Origin: Phycicoccus flavus
GTDB lineage: Bacteria > Actinomycetota > Actinomycetes > Actinomycetales > Dermatophilaceae
Direction: 5' to 3'
Length of the DNA stretch: 42,349 bases
NCBI RefSeq assembly: GCF_004025965.2
Contig: NZ_SAYU02000035.1
Span: 1-42,349, forward strand
The position numbers were made by a program, and so were the translations under genes. Positions within the stretch are counted from its first letter, which is position 1; the number at the start of each line of letters is the position of its first letter. This document shows positions 22,877-31,906 of this stretch, piece after piece. The notes under the pieces were generated by a model, which saw nothing but the letters and a program-made list of their open reading frames with translations, was not told the DNA's origin and did no database searches.

Positions 22877-25135
22877 ATGCCTGAGTATTCTGAATACTCC
22901 GAGGTGCTGGGCGGCAAATGCCCGTTCGGTGGCGACACCGTGGGTGGGGCGTTCACCTCCAAGCCCACGCTCTCGGACTGGTACCCGGACCGACTGCGGG
23001 TCGAGCAGCTGCACTCCGACGGTGTCGTGGCCGACCCGCTCGCCGACTTCGACTATGAGACGGCGTTCTCCGGGATCGACCTCGATGAGCTCAAGACCGA
23101 CATCAAGGACTTCCTCACGACCTCGGTCGACTGGTGGCCGAGCGACTACGGCAACTACGGCCCGCAGATGATCCGGATGGCGTGGCACGCCGCCGGTACC
23201 TACCGCATCGCAGACGGTCGCGGTGGGGCGGGGCAAGCCATGCAGCGCTTCGCCCCCATCAGCTCGTGGTGGGACAACGGCAACACCGACAAGTCACGAC
23301 GCCTGCTGTGGCCGATCAAGAAGAAGTACGGGAACGCGATCAGCTGGGCCGATCTCATGGTCCTGACCGGCAACTGTGCGCTCGAGATCATGGGTCTGCC
23401 GACGACTGGGTTCGGCGGCGGCCGCCGCGACTCCTGGGAGGCCGACGATGCGACGTACTGGGGCCCGGAGTGGATCGAGAACTCCCATCCGGAGTCCTTC
23501 GATGCGATGGTGATGCGCTCGCAGCGCTGGAACGGGCAGCCTGGCGACAGTGACTACGAACTGGAGCAGCCGCTCGCTGCCTCGCACCAAGCACTCATCT
23601 ACGTCAACCCCGAGGGCCCGAACGAGAACGGCAATCCGCGGGACTCGGCCATCGACATCCGCATCACCTTCGCGCGGATGGCGATGAACGACGAAGAGAC
23701 CGTGGCACTCATCGCGGGCGGGCACGCTTTCGGCAAGAGCCACGGGAAGGTCGCGGCGGGCAAGATCGGCCCACCGCCGGAGATCGCGCCGATGGAAGAC
23801 CAAGGCCTCGGCTGGAGCAATCCGGAGGGCAAGGGCTTCGCCGAATACACGATGACCAACGGCATCGAGGGTGCCTGGACGCCGAACCCCACGCAGTGGG
23901 ACAACGACTACCTGACGAATCTGTTCAGGTTCGAGTGGGAGAAGCACGAGAACCCCCACACCGGCGCGACCCAGTGGCGGCCGGTCGACCCGGACGCCCC
24001 GAAGACCCCCGACGCGCACGTCGAGGGCCAGATGAACCACCTGATGATGATGACCTCGGACATCGCCCTCAAGGTGGATCCGGTCTACCGCGAGATCTGC
24101 TTGCGCTTCCTCGACGACTTCGACTACTTCACCAAGGCGTTCTCGGAAGCCTGGTACAAGCTCACCCACCGCGATATGGGGCCGAAGTCGCGCTACCTCG
24201 GACCGGAGGTCGCCGAGAAGGACTTCCTCTGGCAGGACCCGCTGCCGCCGCACGAGGGTCCGGTCGTCGGTGAGTCCGAGATCGGAACGCTGAAGCAGGC
24301 GATCCTGGACACTGGGCTGTCGGTGTCGGACCTGGCGTTCACCGCGTTCTCCTCGGCTGCCACCTACCGCGACACCGACAAGCGCGGCGGACCCAACGGG
24401 GCGCGCCTGGCGCTGGAACCGCAGAAGGACTGGAAGGTCAACGTCCGGACCGGAGAGGTCGTGGACCGGCTTACGCAGGTCAAGGCGTCGTCCGGGCTCA
24501 ACGTCAGCCTGGCTGACCTCATCGTCCTTGGTGGCTGCGTGGCCGTCGAGCAGGCCGCCGCATCCGCCGGTCACCCGGTGACGGTGCCGTTCACCCCGGG
24601 CCGGGTCGATGCGCTCCAGGAGCAGACCGACCCCGAGCAGCACGCGTGGCTCGAGCCGGTCGTCGACGGTTTCCGTAACTACGTGATGCCGGAGTTCTCG
24701 TCGGTCTCGAAGGTCTCTCCCGAGCAGATGTTCCTCGACCGGGCTGCACTGCTCAATCTTTCCGCCCCCGAGTGGGTGGCGCTCACCGGTGGGCTACGCG
24801 CGCTCGGCTGCAATCACGATGGGTCGACGGTTGGGATCTTCACCGACCGAGTTGGCACGCTCTCGACCGACTTCTTCGACGTCGTCACCTCCATGGACTA
24901 CGAGTGGACGAAGGTCGACGAGGCCGGCACCTCGTTCACGGTCGATGACCGCGCCACGGGCGAGTCGAAGTTCGAAGCCTCGCGCAACGACCTGCTGTTC
25001 GGAGCGAACTCGCAGTTGCGGGCGATCTCCGAGGTCTACGCCGGCTGTGACGGTGGCGAGCTTTTCGTCCGCGACTTCGTCGCCGTGTGGGACAAGGTCA
25101 TGATGGCCGACCGGTACGACGTGACGAAGGGCTGA
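22877..25135 (+). CDS. katG: Catalase-peroxidase KatG
   Basis: The 752-residue haem enzyme removes hydrogen peroxide by catalase and peroxidase reactions. The N-terminal domain keeps the distal residues R100, W103 and H104 ([12 protein letters not shown]), Y242 (LIYVNPEG) and M268 (FARMAMND), the partners of the Trp-Tyr-Met crosslink needed for catalase activity. It also keeps the proximal H283 ([11 protein letters not shown]). The duplicated, haem-free C-terminal domain follows. ATG 22877 is preceded by GGAAAGG; an ATG five bases upstream is out of frame, and longer extensions overlap the kinase. No furA-type regulator lies upstream, unlike in many actinobacteria. Confidence 0.97.
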   Translation: MPEYSEYSEVLGGKCPFGGDTVGGAFTSKPTLSDWYPDRLRVEQLHSDGVVADPLADFDYETAFSGIDLDELKTDIKDFLTTSVDWWPSDYGNYGPQMIRMAWHAAGTYRIADGRGGAGQAMQRFAPISSWWDNGNTDKSRRLLWPIKKKYGNAISWADLMVLTGNCALEIMGLPTTGFGGGRRDSWEADDATYWGPEWIENSHPESFDAMVMRSQRWNGQPGDSDYELEQPLAASHQALIYVNPEGPNENGNPRDSAIDIRITFARMAMNDEETVALIAGGHAFGKSHGKVAAGKIGPPPEIAPMEDQGLGWSNPEGKGFAEYTMTNGIEGAWTPNPTQWDNDYLTNLFRFEWEKHENPHTGATQWRPVDPDAPKTPDAHVEGQMNHLMMMTSDIALKVDPVYREICLRFLDDFDYFTKAFSEAWYKLTHRDMGPKSRYLGPEVAEKDFLWQDPLPPHEGPVVGESEIGTLKQAILDTGLSVSDLAFTAFSSAATYRDTDKRGGPNGARLALEPQKDWKVNVRTGEVVDRLTQVKASSGLNVSLADLIVLGGCVAVEQAAASAGHPVTVPFTPGRVDALQEQTDPEQHAWLEPVVDGFRNYVMPEFSSVSKVSPEQMFLDRAALLNLSAPEWVALTGGLRALGCNHDGSTVGIFTDRVGTLSTDFFDVVTSMDYEWTKVDEAGTSFTVDDRATGESKFEASRNDLLFGANSQLRAISEVYAGCDGGELFVRDFVAVWDKVMMADRYDVTKG
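22883..22899. promoter_or_regulatory. 17-bp palindrome in the first katG codons
   Basis: GAGTATTC-T-GAATACTC is a perfect 8-bp inverted repeat with a one-base centre covering codons 3-8 of katG (EYSEYS). It could be an operator, an RNA hairpin near the start codon, or a by-product of the repeated EYS codons. Confidence 0.35.
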
Positions 25136-25172
25136 CGCTCCCGGTTCGACGTATAGCCGCTCCCTCGTCGGC

Positions 25173-25211
25173 ACGATGGGCCCCGTCGCCAGGAGCGACG
25201 GGGCCCATCGT
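25173..25211. terminator. Bidirectional terminator, katG / ulaF
   Basis: ACGATGGGCCCCGTCGC (25173-25189) and GCGACGGGGCCCATCGT (25195-25211) form a perfect 17-bp stem with a CAGGA loop, between the end of katG and the end of the converging ulaF-type gene. Confidence 0.9.
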
Positions 25212-25331
25212 CTGGTGTGTTCGAGCCCCGTGGAATGCTCAGTGGCCGTAGAGCTGCACCCTCGATAGCACCGCGCTGGGCGGCGCAGAGAGTTCTGGCG
25301 ATGGGCTGCAGGAGGGCGCGCGCAGGGCTCG

Positions 25332-26000
25332 TCAGGCGGTGACTCCGTGGCTCGCCGACATTGTGCCGTAGCGGTTGCTGTAGCGGTCGAAGTTCGCCTC
25401 GATCTCTTCCTGGGGCAAAGAGGTGACCTCTCCGAGGCCCATCGCCACCGCCACCGTGTGAGCGACGTCCTCGACCATGACCGCTGCCTGCAGGGCCTTC
25501 GAGATGGAGGGCCCGATAGTGAACACCCCGTGCTGTTGCATGAGGATGGCAGGCGAGCGACCGATCTTCGCAATGACCTCCTTGCCGATCTGGTCGCCTC
25601 CGATGGAGGCGTACCCGCCGCACGGCACCGGCCCACCGAACTCGTCGGCGATCGCGGTGAGGCAGCAAGGAATCTCCCGGCCGACCGCAGCGAACGCTGT
25701 CGCGTAGCGAGAGTGGGTGTGCACCACCGACTGGACATCGGCTCGGCCGGCATAGATCCCCAGGTGGGACTGAGTGTCCGACGACGGGCCGTGGTCACCC
25801 TCGACGACGTGGCCGTCGTAGGAGACGACGACCATGTCCTTGGGTGTCATGGCGGAATACAGAACTCCCGAGGGCTTGATGACGATCATCTCCCGATCCT
25901 CGTCCCGCGCCGACAGGTTCCCGCCCGTCCAGGCCACCAACCCGGCCTCTGCGAGGGCGAGGTTCCCTGCGCACACCTGCTCCTTCAAGTCATCCAACAT
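25332..26000 (-). CDS. ulaF: L-ribulose-5-phosphate 4-epimerase, UlaF/AraD type
   Basis: The 222-residue class II aldolase-fold enzyme would convert L-ribulose 5-phosphate to D-xylulose 5-phosphate, the last step of the Ula route. Family features include the MLDDLKEQV start, GNLSARD, IKPSGVLY, PSSDTQSH, zinc ligands H94/H96 (VVHTHSRYATAF) and H157 (QQHGVF), and candidate catalytic D119. ATG 26000 matches the AraD start; an earlier in-frame start at 26063 lacks support. It is third in the minus-strand ulaD-ulaE-ulaF order, 66 bases after ulaE. The related 3-oxotetronate-phosphate decarboxylase is an alternative, but overall similarity and context favour the epimerase. Confidence 0.87.
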   Translation of the reverse strand: MLDDLKEQVCAGNLALAEAGLVAWTGGNLSARDEDREMIVIKPSGVLYSAMTPKDMVVVSYDGHVVEGDHGPSSDTQSHLGIYAGRADVQSVVHTHSRYATAFAAVGREIPCCLTAIADEFGGPVPCGGYASIGGDQIGKEVIAKIGRSPAILMQQHGVFTIGPSISKALQAAVMVEDVAHTVAVAMGLGEVTSLPQEEIEANFDRYSNRYGTMSASHGVTA

Positions 26001-26066
26001 GGTGCTTCCCTCTCTTGATCGGGTGCCGGGGGCCGAACCGACCTCGGCGATATCAGGGGACATAGC

Positions 26067-26945
26067 TCAGTGGCGGATACCCGCGGCATCGAGGTGCTTC
26101 TCGACCACCAGCCGCGCCGCCACACAACGCTCGACAGAGTCGTCCGCGTCGTCGTTCCACATCTCGACCATCATCCGGCCGCTCCACCGCTGTCGGGCCA
26201 GCTCGGCGAAGGCCTTGTCGAAATCAGCCACGCCGTCGCCCATAGGCACTCGGCGAGGTTCACCCACCCTGACGTCCTTGACGTGGATGGCCAGCATGTG
26301 GCCTGCCCCGGCCCGGAGTTCAACCTCCTCGTCGAGTCGCTGCTCGGCGATGTTGCCCACATCCGGATACAGCTGCAGCCAGGGCGAGTCAATCTCGCGT
26401 ACCAGCTCCATGGCGCGGGTCAGCGAGGTGACGTCCGCGCCGTCGACGTTCTCGATGCCGAGCAGGACGCCGGCGCGAGCCGCCTTGGGAACCGCTCGTC
26501 GCAGAGAGGCGACATAGCGGTCCCGCTGACCGGGATCCGGCGACTCGTAGAAGGCGTAGTAGCCCGCCACCTGCAGAACCGGTGCCCCGAGGTCAGCACA
26601 GAGGCGAATGCCCTGCTCGAAAATCTGGTCGGCCTCGTCGGCCACTGCCGGGTCCGCCGATCCGGGGCCGACCGCGCGGTGCACCGACAGACACACCCCG
26701 CCGATGGCGATGCCGTTGCGAGCCGCAGCGTCACGGACTTCGATCCTCTTGTGGGGCGGCCAGTGCAAGCGGGCCCTCCGTTCGGTCGACTCGTCCACCG
26801 ACAGGTCGACGAAACGGAACCCGGCGTCCTTGGCCTGACGGAACAGCCGGTCCCAGTCGCCCGTCCACCGCAAGGCCTTCTCGTAGATCCCGAGGACGAC
26901 CTCGCAGCACGGAGTCCCGGTGCCACCGGAAGCGATGACGCTCAC
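26067..26945 (-). CDS. ulaE: L-xylulose/L-ribulose-5-phosphate 3-epimerase, UlaE type
   Basis: The 292-residue TIM-barrel sugar-phosphate epimerase would turn L-xylulose 5-phosphate into L-ribulose 5-phosphate. The four metal ligands of the family are visible: E165 (LLGIENVDG), D195 (QLYPDVGNIAEQ), H221 (AIHVKDVR) and E261 (MMVEMWND). The GTG at 26945 overlaps the ulaD stop as GTGA, so translation is coupled; another GTG two codons earlier is possible. The sequence CLSVHRAVGPGS matches the UlaE/SgbU substrate region. No disruption is seen. Confidence 0.88.
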   Translation of the reverse strand: MSVIASGGTGTPCCEVVLGIYEKALRWTGDWDRLFRQAKDAGFRFVDLSVDESTERRARLHWPPHKRIEVRDAAARNGIAIGGVCLSVHRAVGPGSADPAVADEADQIFEQGIRLCADLGAPVLQVAGYYAFYESPDPGQRDRYVASLRRAVPKAARAGVLLGIENVDGADVTSLTRAMELVREIDSPWLQLYPDVGNIAEQRLDEEVELRAGAGHMLAIHVKDVRVGEPRRVPMGDGVADFDKAFAELARQRWSGRMMVEMWNDDADDSVERCVAARLVVEKHLDAAGIRH

Positions 26946-27604
26946 GCCCACACCCGGGCCAGCTCGTCCTGCAGCTCGGTGGCAGCGGCAAGCGGGTCCT
27001 CCGCTTCGACGATCGACCGACCGGCGATGACCACCCCCACCGGTGCGCCCTGGAAGGTCTCGAGGTCCTTCACGGTGACACCGCCGGTGATCGTCACGGT
27101 CAGACCCAGGCCGGCGAGCTCTCCGACCCGATCGACGTCCTGCTCGCCCCACGTGAGTGATCCGGCCGCCTCCTTGTCCCTCGATCGCTTGACGATGACG
27201 TGCTGCACGCCAAGGTCGCGCCAGCGTCGAGCCTGCTCGACGTCGTAGCTCTCGCCGAGCTCCACCTGGACCTCTCCCCCGTGGTCTTCGGCCACGGTGA
27301 CCACCTGCTCCACCGTGGTCAGGGAGGCGCCGGCGACCACGCTGACCCAGGAGGCCCCCGCATCGAAGCAGTGCTTGGCGATGATGGAGCCGGCCTCGAC
27401 GATGCGAACGTCGGCGAGAACGACCTTGTCGGGATAGAGGGCCCGGACCTCGCGAACCGCCCGGAGTCCTTCGCCGAGGACCAGGACGGTGCCGCACTCG
27501 ATCACATCCACCTGGCTCACCGCCTTGTTGAGAGGCCGAAGCGCGCTCGAGAGGTCGGTCATGTCGAGGGCCAGCTGCAGCCGTGGCCGGGGGAGGTGAG
27601 TCAT
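26942..27604 (-). CDS. ulaD: 3-keto-L-gulonate-6-phosphate decarboxylase, UlaD type (altered motif)
   Basis: The 220-residue barrel belongs to the OMP decarboxylase suprafamily and aligns with E. coli UlaD from LQLALDMTD to the IAGRSI phosphate loop. UlaD converts 3-keto-L-gulonate 6-phosphate to L-xylulose 5-phosphate. D14, E36 and D65 are retained. The hallmark DxKxxD reads DVRIVE (65-70), so the catalytic lysine is Arg67 and the last aspartate Glu70. This change could alter rate or specificity. ATG 27604 has AGGAGATTCCG upstream. It is the first gene of the minus operon and divergent from ulaG across a 586-bp region with several palindromes. Confidence 0.82.
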   Translation of the reverse strand: MTHLPRPRLQLALDMTDLSSALRPLNKAVSQVDVIECGTVLVLGEGLRAVREVRALYPDKVVLADVRIVEAGSIIAKHCFDAGASWVSVVAGASLTTVEQVVTVAEDHGGEVQVELGESYDVEQARRWRDLGVQHVIVKRSRDKEAAGSLTWGEQDVDRVGELAGLGLTVTITGGVTVKDLETFQGAPVGVVIAGRSIVEAEDPLAAATELQDELARVWA

Positions 27605-27827
27605 CGGAATCTCCTGCGTGTCGGTGCGTCTGCCGCCTCCATCGGTACGGGTGGCACAACCGTGGAACGGTGGGCCAACCGGGAGGAATGGACGTGAGGC
27701 GACGAACCTAGGAGCAGGACTCGGCAGTCAGGAACGGCTCATGAACATGTGTGCCCACAGTCGGATCGAGCTGGCCCTTCGAGCACCACAGAGCCCAGAA
27801 GCACGCCTCGACGGTGCCTCGGACAGG

Positions 27828-27844
27828 GGTGTGACGTTCACACC
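27828..27844. promoter_or_regulatory. Inverted repeat GGTGTGA-N3-TCACACC
   Basis: A perfect 7-bp inverted repeat with a 3-nt centre lies 224-240 bases upstream of the ulaD start. It resembles a CRP site but the spacer is too short (3 rather than 6), so another dimeric regulator is more likely. Confidence 0.4.
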
Positions 27845-27916
27845 TGTTCAATCAGGGCGTCCTCGGCCGACGTCGGCGGCACCGGCTTGCGATCGGCATC
27901 CCCGGGGGCGCGCCAA

Positions 27917-27943
27917 CTGACGGATCCGTCAGCACATCTGTGC
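27917..27943. promoter_or_regulatory. Overlapping palindromes in the ulaD/ulaG divergent region
   Basis: CTGACGGATCCGTCAG is a perfect 16-bp palindrome. Its last base begins GCACA-TC-TGTGC, a second perfect inverted repeat. Both lie about 250 bases before ulaG and 315 bases before ulaD. Confidence 0.4.
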
Positions 27944-28190
27944 GATGACATCGTCAAAGGCTCTGCGTTGCTCACGCCGTACCGGTACGCGAGGACACCT
28001 CGTGCACGAAAGTGCACCAGATCCGGCGAGCGTGCCCGGATGACCGGCACCATTCACGGAGCCGCATCTGCGGCGCCGTATAGCGAGGAGCGGGCGTTCG
28101 TCCGATTGCCCGACGATTGCGGCAGCCGCCACGGTACGGACCGAGCAGGACCCGACTCGCGGGCCGGCGACGACGAGAGGACACAGTGCA

Positions 28191-29255
28191 GTGACGAACG
28201 TATCCGACATCACCCGTGAGTCATGGATCCTGTCGACGTTCCCCCAGTGGGGGACGTGGCTGAACGAGGAGATCGAGGAAGCGCAGGTCTCCCCCGGGAC
28301 GTTCGCCATGTGGTGGCTGGGTAACACCGGCATCTGGGTGAAGTCCGAGGGCGACGCCAACATCCTCATCGATCTCTGGGCGGGCTCCGGCAAGCGCACC
28401 CAGAAGACCGCTGACATGGTCGCTCGTCACCAGATGGCGCGCATGTCCGGTGTCCGCAAGCTGCAGCCGAACCTTCGCCTCTCCCCCTTCGTCATCGACC
28501 CGTTCGCGATCCGGACGGTGGACGCCGTCCTGGCCACGCACACCCACACCGACCACATCGACGCCAACGTCGCGGCAGCGGTTCTGCAGAACTGTGAGCC
28601 CACCGTTCCTTTCGTAGGGCCGAAGTCCGCCACCGACCTGTGGCAGAAGTGGGGGGTACCCGCGGACCGGTGCATCACCGTCCGCCCCGGTGACGTGGTG
28701 CCCGTCAAGGACACCGAGATCCACGTCGTCGAGTCCTTCGACCGCACCATGCTCATCACCCAGCCGGAGGACGTCGAAACCAAGGGCCGGCCGGTGGCGG
28801 ACATGGACGACCTCGCAGTCAACTGGATCATCAAGACCCCAGGAGGCTCGCTGTACCACGGCGGCGACTCGCACTACTCGAACATGTACGCCAAGCACGG
28901 CAACGAACACGACATCGACGTGGCCATGGGTGCCTTCGGCGAGAACCCCCGCGGGATCACCGACAAGCTCACTGCAGCGGACATGCTTCGGATGGCCGAG
29001 GGCCTGCAGACCAAGGTCGTCATTCCCTTCCACCACGACATCTGGTCGAACTTCATGGCCAACCCTGAGGAGATCGTGACGCTCTGGGAGATGAAGCGAC
29101 ACGCGCTGAAGTACGTTTTCCAGCCCTACATCTGGCAGGTCGGGGGAAAGTTCGTCTTCCCCGAGAACAAGGACGACCTGCGGTACCACTACCCTCGCGG
29201 CTTCTCGGACGTCTTCAGCTGCGAGCACGAGCTGCCGTACGACGCCTTCCTCTGA
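28191..29255 (+). CDS. ulaG: L-ascorbate-6-phosphate lactonase UlaG
   Basis: The 354-residue metallo-beta-lactamase-fold enzyme opens the lactone of L-ascorbate 6-phosphate to 3-keto-L-gulonate 6-phosphate. The metal motif THTHTDHID gives H117, H119, D121 and H122. Further family landmarks are [14 protein letters not shown] near the start, [33 protein letters not shown] and [11 protein letters not shown]. Length equals that of E. coli UlaG. The GTG at 28191 has a weak GAGAGGA upstream. It is divergent from ulaD-ulaE-ulaF. Because UlaG acts on a phosphorylated substrate, a kinase or PTS must act before it, and no PTS gene is in the window. Confidence 0.93.
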   Translation: MTNVSDITRESWILSTFPQWGTWLNEEIEEAQVSPGTFAMWWLGNTGIWVKSEGDANILIDLWAGSGKRTQKTADMVARHQMARMSGVRKLQPNLRLSPFVIDPFAIRTVDAVLATHTHTDHIDANVAAAVLQNCEPTVPFVGPKSATDLWQKWGVPADRCITVRPGDVVPVKDTEIHVVESFDRTMLITQPEDVETKGRPVADMDDLAVNWIIKTPGGSLYHGGDSHYSNMYAKHGNEHDIDVAMGAFGENPRGITDKLTAADMLRMAEGLQTKVVIPFHHDIWSNFMANPEEIVTLWEMKRHALKYVFQPYIWQVGGKFVFPENKDDLRYHYPRGFSDVFSCEHELPYDAFL

Positions 29256-29296
29256 CGTCGTCCGTCGTCAGGCTCGACGCCGACGCGCGCCGAGAA

Positions 29297-29336
29297 GGGG
29301 CGGGGTGGGCGAGGTGAGGCTCGTTCGCCCCGCCCC
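29297..29336. terminator. Bidirectional terminator, ulaG / MFS
   Basis: GGGGCGGGGTGGGCGAG (29297-29313) pairs with CTCGTTCGCCCCGCCCC (29320-29336) as a 17-bp stem with three G-T wobbles and a 6-nt loop. It separates the converging ulaG and MFS genes. Confidence 0.8.
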
Positions 29337-29353
29337 GCCTTTGCCAAATCGTC

Positions 29354-30856
29354 CTACCCGACCACCGAGTCGTCCCGATCCTGAGCGCCCCGGAACGCTC
29401 CCGGGCTCTCGATGGCCGGGTCGTCACCGTCGAGCCAGCGGGACAGGTCCGGCACGGGGAGCCGGCGGTAGGAGGCAAGGAATGCGACAGTGCAGACGAA
29501 CAGTGTGCCGACCCCGATCGTGACCGCGATGCCGAGGGTGATGGCGACCTGCCGCTCCTGTGCGGCCCCGTCGGCAGAGATCAGGGCGGCGAACTGCACC
29601 AGCACGGGACCGATGAGGAAGTCACCGATCGACCGGACGAGCTCGACGAACGCGAAGATCCGACCGAGAGCGGCCGAGGGCGTCGACAGACCTGCGAGGA
29701 AGAGGGCCGGGCTGACCGTGGCTCCCGCACCGAACCCCAGAGCACCGAGAGCCAGCTGACTTCGGCCGAGGTCCTCGGGGAGTCCAGTGCTCATCAAGAC
29801 CAGACCTGCGAGGATCATCGCCACCAGCCCGAAGAGGATCAGGACGGGCAGGTAGCGCGTCCTGAACACCAGCCCGAGGGTGACGGCAGCCAGTAGCGCA
29901 CCGGGTACGAGTGGCCACAGGTCGAGACCGACCCGACCCGGATCAAGACCCCAGAGAGTGACCATACGCAGCTGGGTGAGACTCACCAGCGACAGAAAGA
30001 CGCCTCCGGCGAAGGACGCCACGAGTGTCCCGATCACCGGAGCGGTGCGGATCAGCAGACCGACGGCGACAAGAGGTTCGCGGCGGCGGTCCTCAACGAT
30101 GAAGATCGCCGCAAAAGCAGTGAGCCCGACGAGCAAGGGCGCGAAAAACCACGGAGAGACGAAGCCGACTGACGGCAGCAACGCCACCGCGCCGAACGCG
30201 AGAACCGTCGCGACCAGCGCCAGGACCACCACCGGGGGATCGGCCACCAGGTCGGGCGCCATGGCCGGTGTCCGCTCCAGCACCGAGGCGCCGAGCACCA
30301 CAGCGAGCGCCGTCGTCAGCGCCAGGACAGCGAAGAGGACGCGCCAGCCGCCGAACCGGTCGACAATACCGGCGGCGAGCGGGCCCCCCGCAACCCCACC
30401 GAAGAGACCCACGTTGACAAACACCGCTGTCATTGGCACCTTCGCCGCCGGGAATCTCTGGATCGCCGGGGGCAGCGAGACGATCAGCAGGAGGCCGGTC
30501 GTCAGGCCGACAAGCACGAAGCCCACAGCGAAGGACCACGCACCCAGCAACCCGAGCGCCAGAAGCCACCCGACGAGCGCCAGTGCGATGAGAACAAGGT
30601 AGGTCGGGCGCTGGGGGAACCGCCGACCCAGGTCTCCGGCCAGCAGCGCTCCGAAGGCGTACATCGCCGTCGCCATCGACTGGGTGACGTCCACGAAGCC
30701 CGACGAGACAGACAGGTCGGCCGCGAGCCCGTCGCCCAACAGGCGGAGGGCCGAGGTGGCCACCAGGTAGGGCACCAGTGCCAGCAACGTGGTCAGCACT
30801 ACCGGGCCGTACCGGCCGCGAATCCCGTGGTCTTGGCGACCCGTGTTGGTCTTCAC
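29354..30856 (-). CDS. MFS transporter (DHA2-like, 500 residues)
   Basis: The hydrophobic protein has about 14 membrane segments and the MFS loop signature after helix 2 (GDLGRRFPQRPTYL). Length and the helix count point to the DHA2 (14-helix) branch, usually exporters. GTG 30856 has AGGAA upstream. It lies 29 bases downstream of the SorC-type regulator on the same strand, so both are probably one transcript under autoregulation. It might export a toxic intermediate or take part in substrate uptake; the sequence does not tell. Confidence 0.82.
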   Translation of the reverse strand: MKTNTGRQDHGIRGRYGPVVLTTLLALVPYLVATSALRLLGDGLAADLSVSSGFVDVTQSMATAMYAFGALLAGDLGRRFPQRPTYLVLIALALVGWLLALGLLGAWSFAVGFVLVGLTTGLLLIVSLPPAIQRFPAAKVPMTAVFVNVGLFGGVAGGPLAAGIVDRFGGWRVLFAVLALTTALAVVLGASVLERTPAMAPDLVADPPVVVLALVATVLAFGAVALLPSVGFVSPWFFAPLLVGLTAFAAIFIVEDRRREPLVAVGLLIRTAPVIGTLVASFAGGVFLSLVSLTQLRMVTLWGLDPGRVGLDLWPLVPGALLAAVTLGLVFRTRYLPVLILFGLVAMILAGLVLMSTGLPEDLGRSQLALGALGFGAGATVSPALFLAGLSTPSAALGRIFAFVELVRSIGDFLIGPVLVQFAALISADGAAQERQVAITLGIAVTIGVGTLFVCTVAFLASYRRLPVPDLSRWLDGDDPAIESPGAFRGAQDRDDSVVG

Positions 30857-30885
30857 GGCCCATTCCTACCCCATCGCGATGGAGG

Positions 30886-31857
30886 TCAGGCGTAGTCCAG
30901 AAGTAGCCGGGCCGTCGACTGGTCGGTGGCCAGTCCCGTGATGAGTCCCGCCTTGAGGATGGCGGCGATCGCCGGAACTTTGTCGGTGCCCCACGCCATC
31001 GCCATGACCAGTCCGATTCCCGCCAGCCGTTCCGGCTCCATCGCCATGGTCCGCTCGCAGAGCGAGGTACGCAGGTGCCGGCCCTTGGCATCGAAGAAAT
31101 GTCCACACAAGTGCGCGACGGCGCCGACTCTACGGAGCTCGTTGGTCTGGGCTGAACCCATGAACGGCCCGAGGATCGGGCCAGGGTGTCCTCGGTGATC
31201 GATGGCTCCGACTCCGAGCAACGCGATGTCGGAGCGGGCTGCCAGCTCCAAAGACGTGAGAACGACCTCCTCCTGACGCATCGAGCGCGCCACCTCCGTC
31301 GATCCCAGGACCAGGGGCACGGGCAGTGGGCGGAAGGTGCCGCCCAGCCGCGCGGCGAGGGATCGGCACAGCTCGGGGCTGTCAGCCAGCAGAGGGTCGC
31401 CGGAGCCGATGGACCCGACCATCTGAATGACTCCGGAGTAGCTCCATCGCTGGCGCGGCATCGCGTGGACGAAGGCGCGCAGGGAGGTGCCGTTGGACAG
31501 CGCGATCATCGACCGTTCGTTGCCCCGCTCCGCCACGGCGAGGGAGGCCAGCCGGGCTACCGCCTCGGCAGGCTGTGTCCTCGGCTCGACCGCCGCCACG
31601 AGAGCGACCTCGAGACCGTAAACCTCGCGCAGGCGGCGTTCCTCGTCCATGGAGCCGGCGGCAGGCTCGCTGATGCTGATGTGGACCATGCCGGACTGTC
31701 GCGCCTCGGTCAACATTCGGCTGACGGTCGGCCGGGAGTAGCCGACCGTCCGGGCGATGTCGTCCTGGGATGCATCCTCGAGGTAGTACATCCGAGCCAC
31801 CCGATGCAGGAGATCGAGTCGTGACCGGTCCGAGACCGGTCCCCGTGCGGCGCACAT
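30886..31857 (-). CDS. SorC-family sugar-responsive regulator
   Basis: The 323-residue regulator has an N-terminal HTH (about 10-55: LLHRVARMYYLEDASQDDIA then YSRPTVSRMLTEARQSGMV) and the SorC sugar-phosphate-binding domain (ALSNGTSLRAFVHAM, SDIALLGVGAI, GHFFDAKGRHL). Such regulators sense phosphorylated sugars and can activate or repress. ATG 31857 begins just before the HTH; an open extension to 32064 looks non-coding. It is divergent from the PfkB kinase gene, with 11-bp tandem repeats between. Its ligand may be an ascorbate or sugar-acid phosphate, by context only. Confidence 0.88.
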   Translation of the reverse strand: MCAARGPVSDRSRLDLLHRVARMYYLEDASQDDIARTVGYSRPTVSRMLTEARQSGMVHISISEPAAGSMDEERRLREVYGLEVALVAAVEPRTQPAEAVARLASLAVAERGNERSMIALSNGTSLRAFVHAMPRQRWSYSGVIQMVGSIGSGDPLLADSPELCRSLAARLGGTFRPLPVPLVLGSTEVARSMRQEEVVLTSLELAARSDIALLGVGAIDHRGHPGPILGPFMGSAQTNELRRVGAVAHLCGHFFDAKGRHLRTSLCERTMAMEPERLAGIGLVMAMAWGTDKVPAIAAILKAGLITGLATDQSTARLLLDYA

Positions 31858-31906
31858 CCGTTCTCGATTCTGTCCTGACGCGCCGACGGACGCGGCGCGG
31901 CTTCCT

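Larger units (their letters stand above)
27605..28190. promoter_or_regulatory. Divergent ulaD/ulaG promoter region with palindromes
   Basis: This 586-bp region has no supported gene. It holds GGTGTGA-CGT-TCACACC (27828-27844, a perfect 7-bp inverted repeat), CTGACGGATCCGTCAG (27917-27932, a perfect 16-bp palindrome) and, overlapping its end, GCACA-TC-TGTGC (27932-27943). These are operator candidates for the divergent ascorbate genes. The regulator is most likely the SorC-type protein at 30886-31857 or an unlinked factor. Confidence 0.5.

Noticed and set aside
22880-22903. CRISPR or tandem-repeat seed in the katG start
   Set aside because: Only two EYS codon repeats are present, with no spacer-repeat pattern. 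I found no CRISPR array anywhere in the window.
25332-26000. OtnC-type 3-oxotetronate-4-phosphate decarboxylase instead of UlaF
   Set aside because: The start, PSSDT and HTHSRYAT regions follow AraD/UlaF and the gene is co-transcribed with ulaD and ulaE. Not fully excluded.
27828-27844. CRP-type site TGTGA-N6-TCACA
   Set aside because: The half-sites match but the spacer is 3 rather than 6, so canonical CRP binding is unlikely.
30340-30362. Extra LacI operator near GAACCGGTCGAC in the MFS gene
   Set aside because: It lacks the second half of the palindrome (GGTC, not GGTTC) and lies mid-gene in an unrelated unit.
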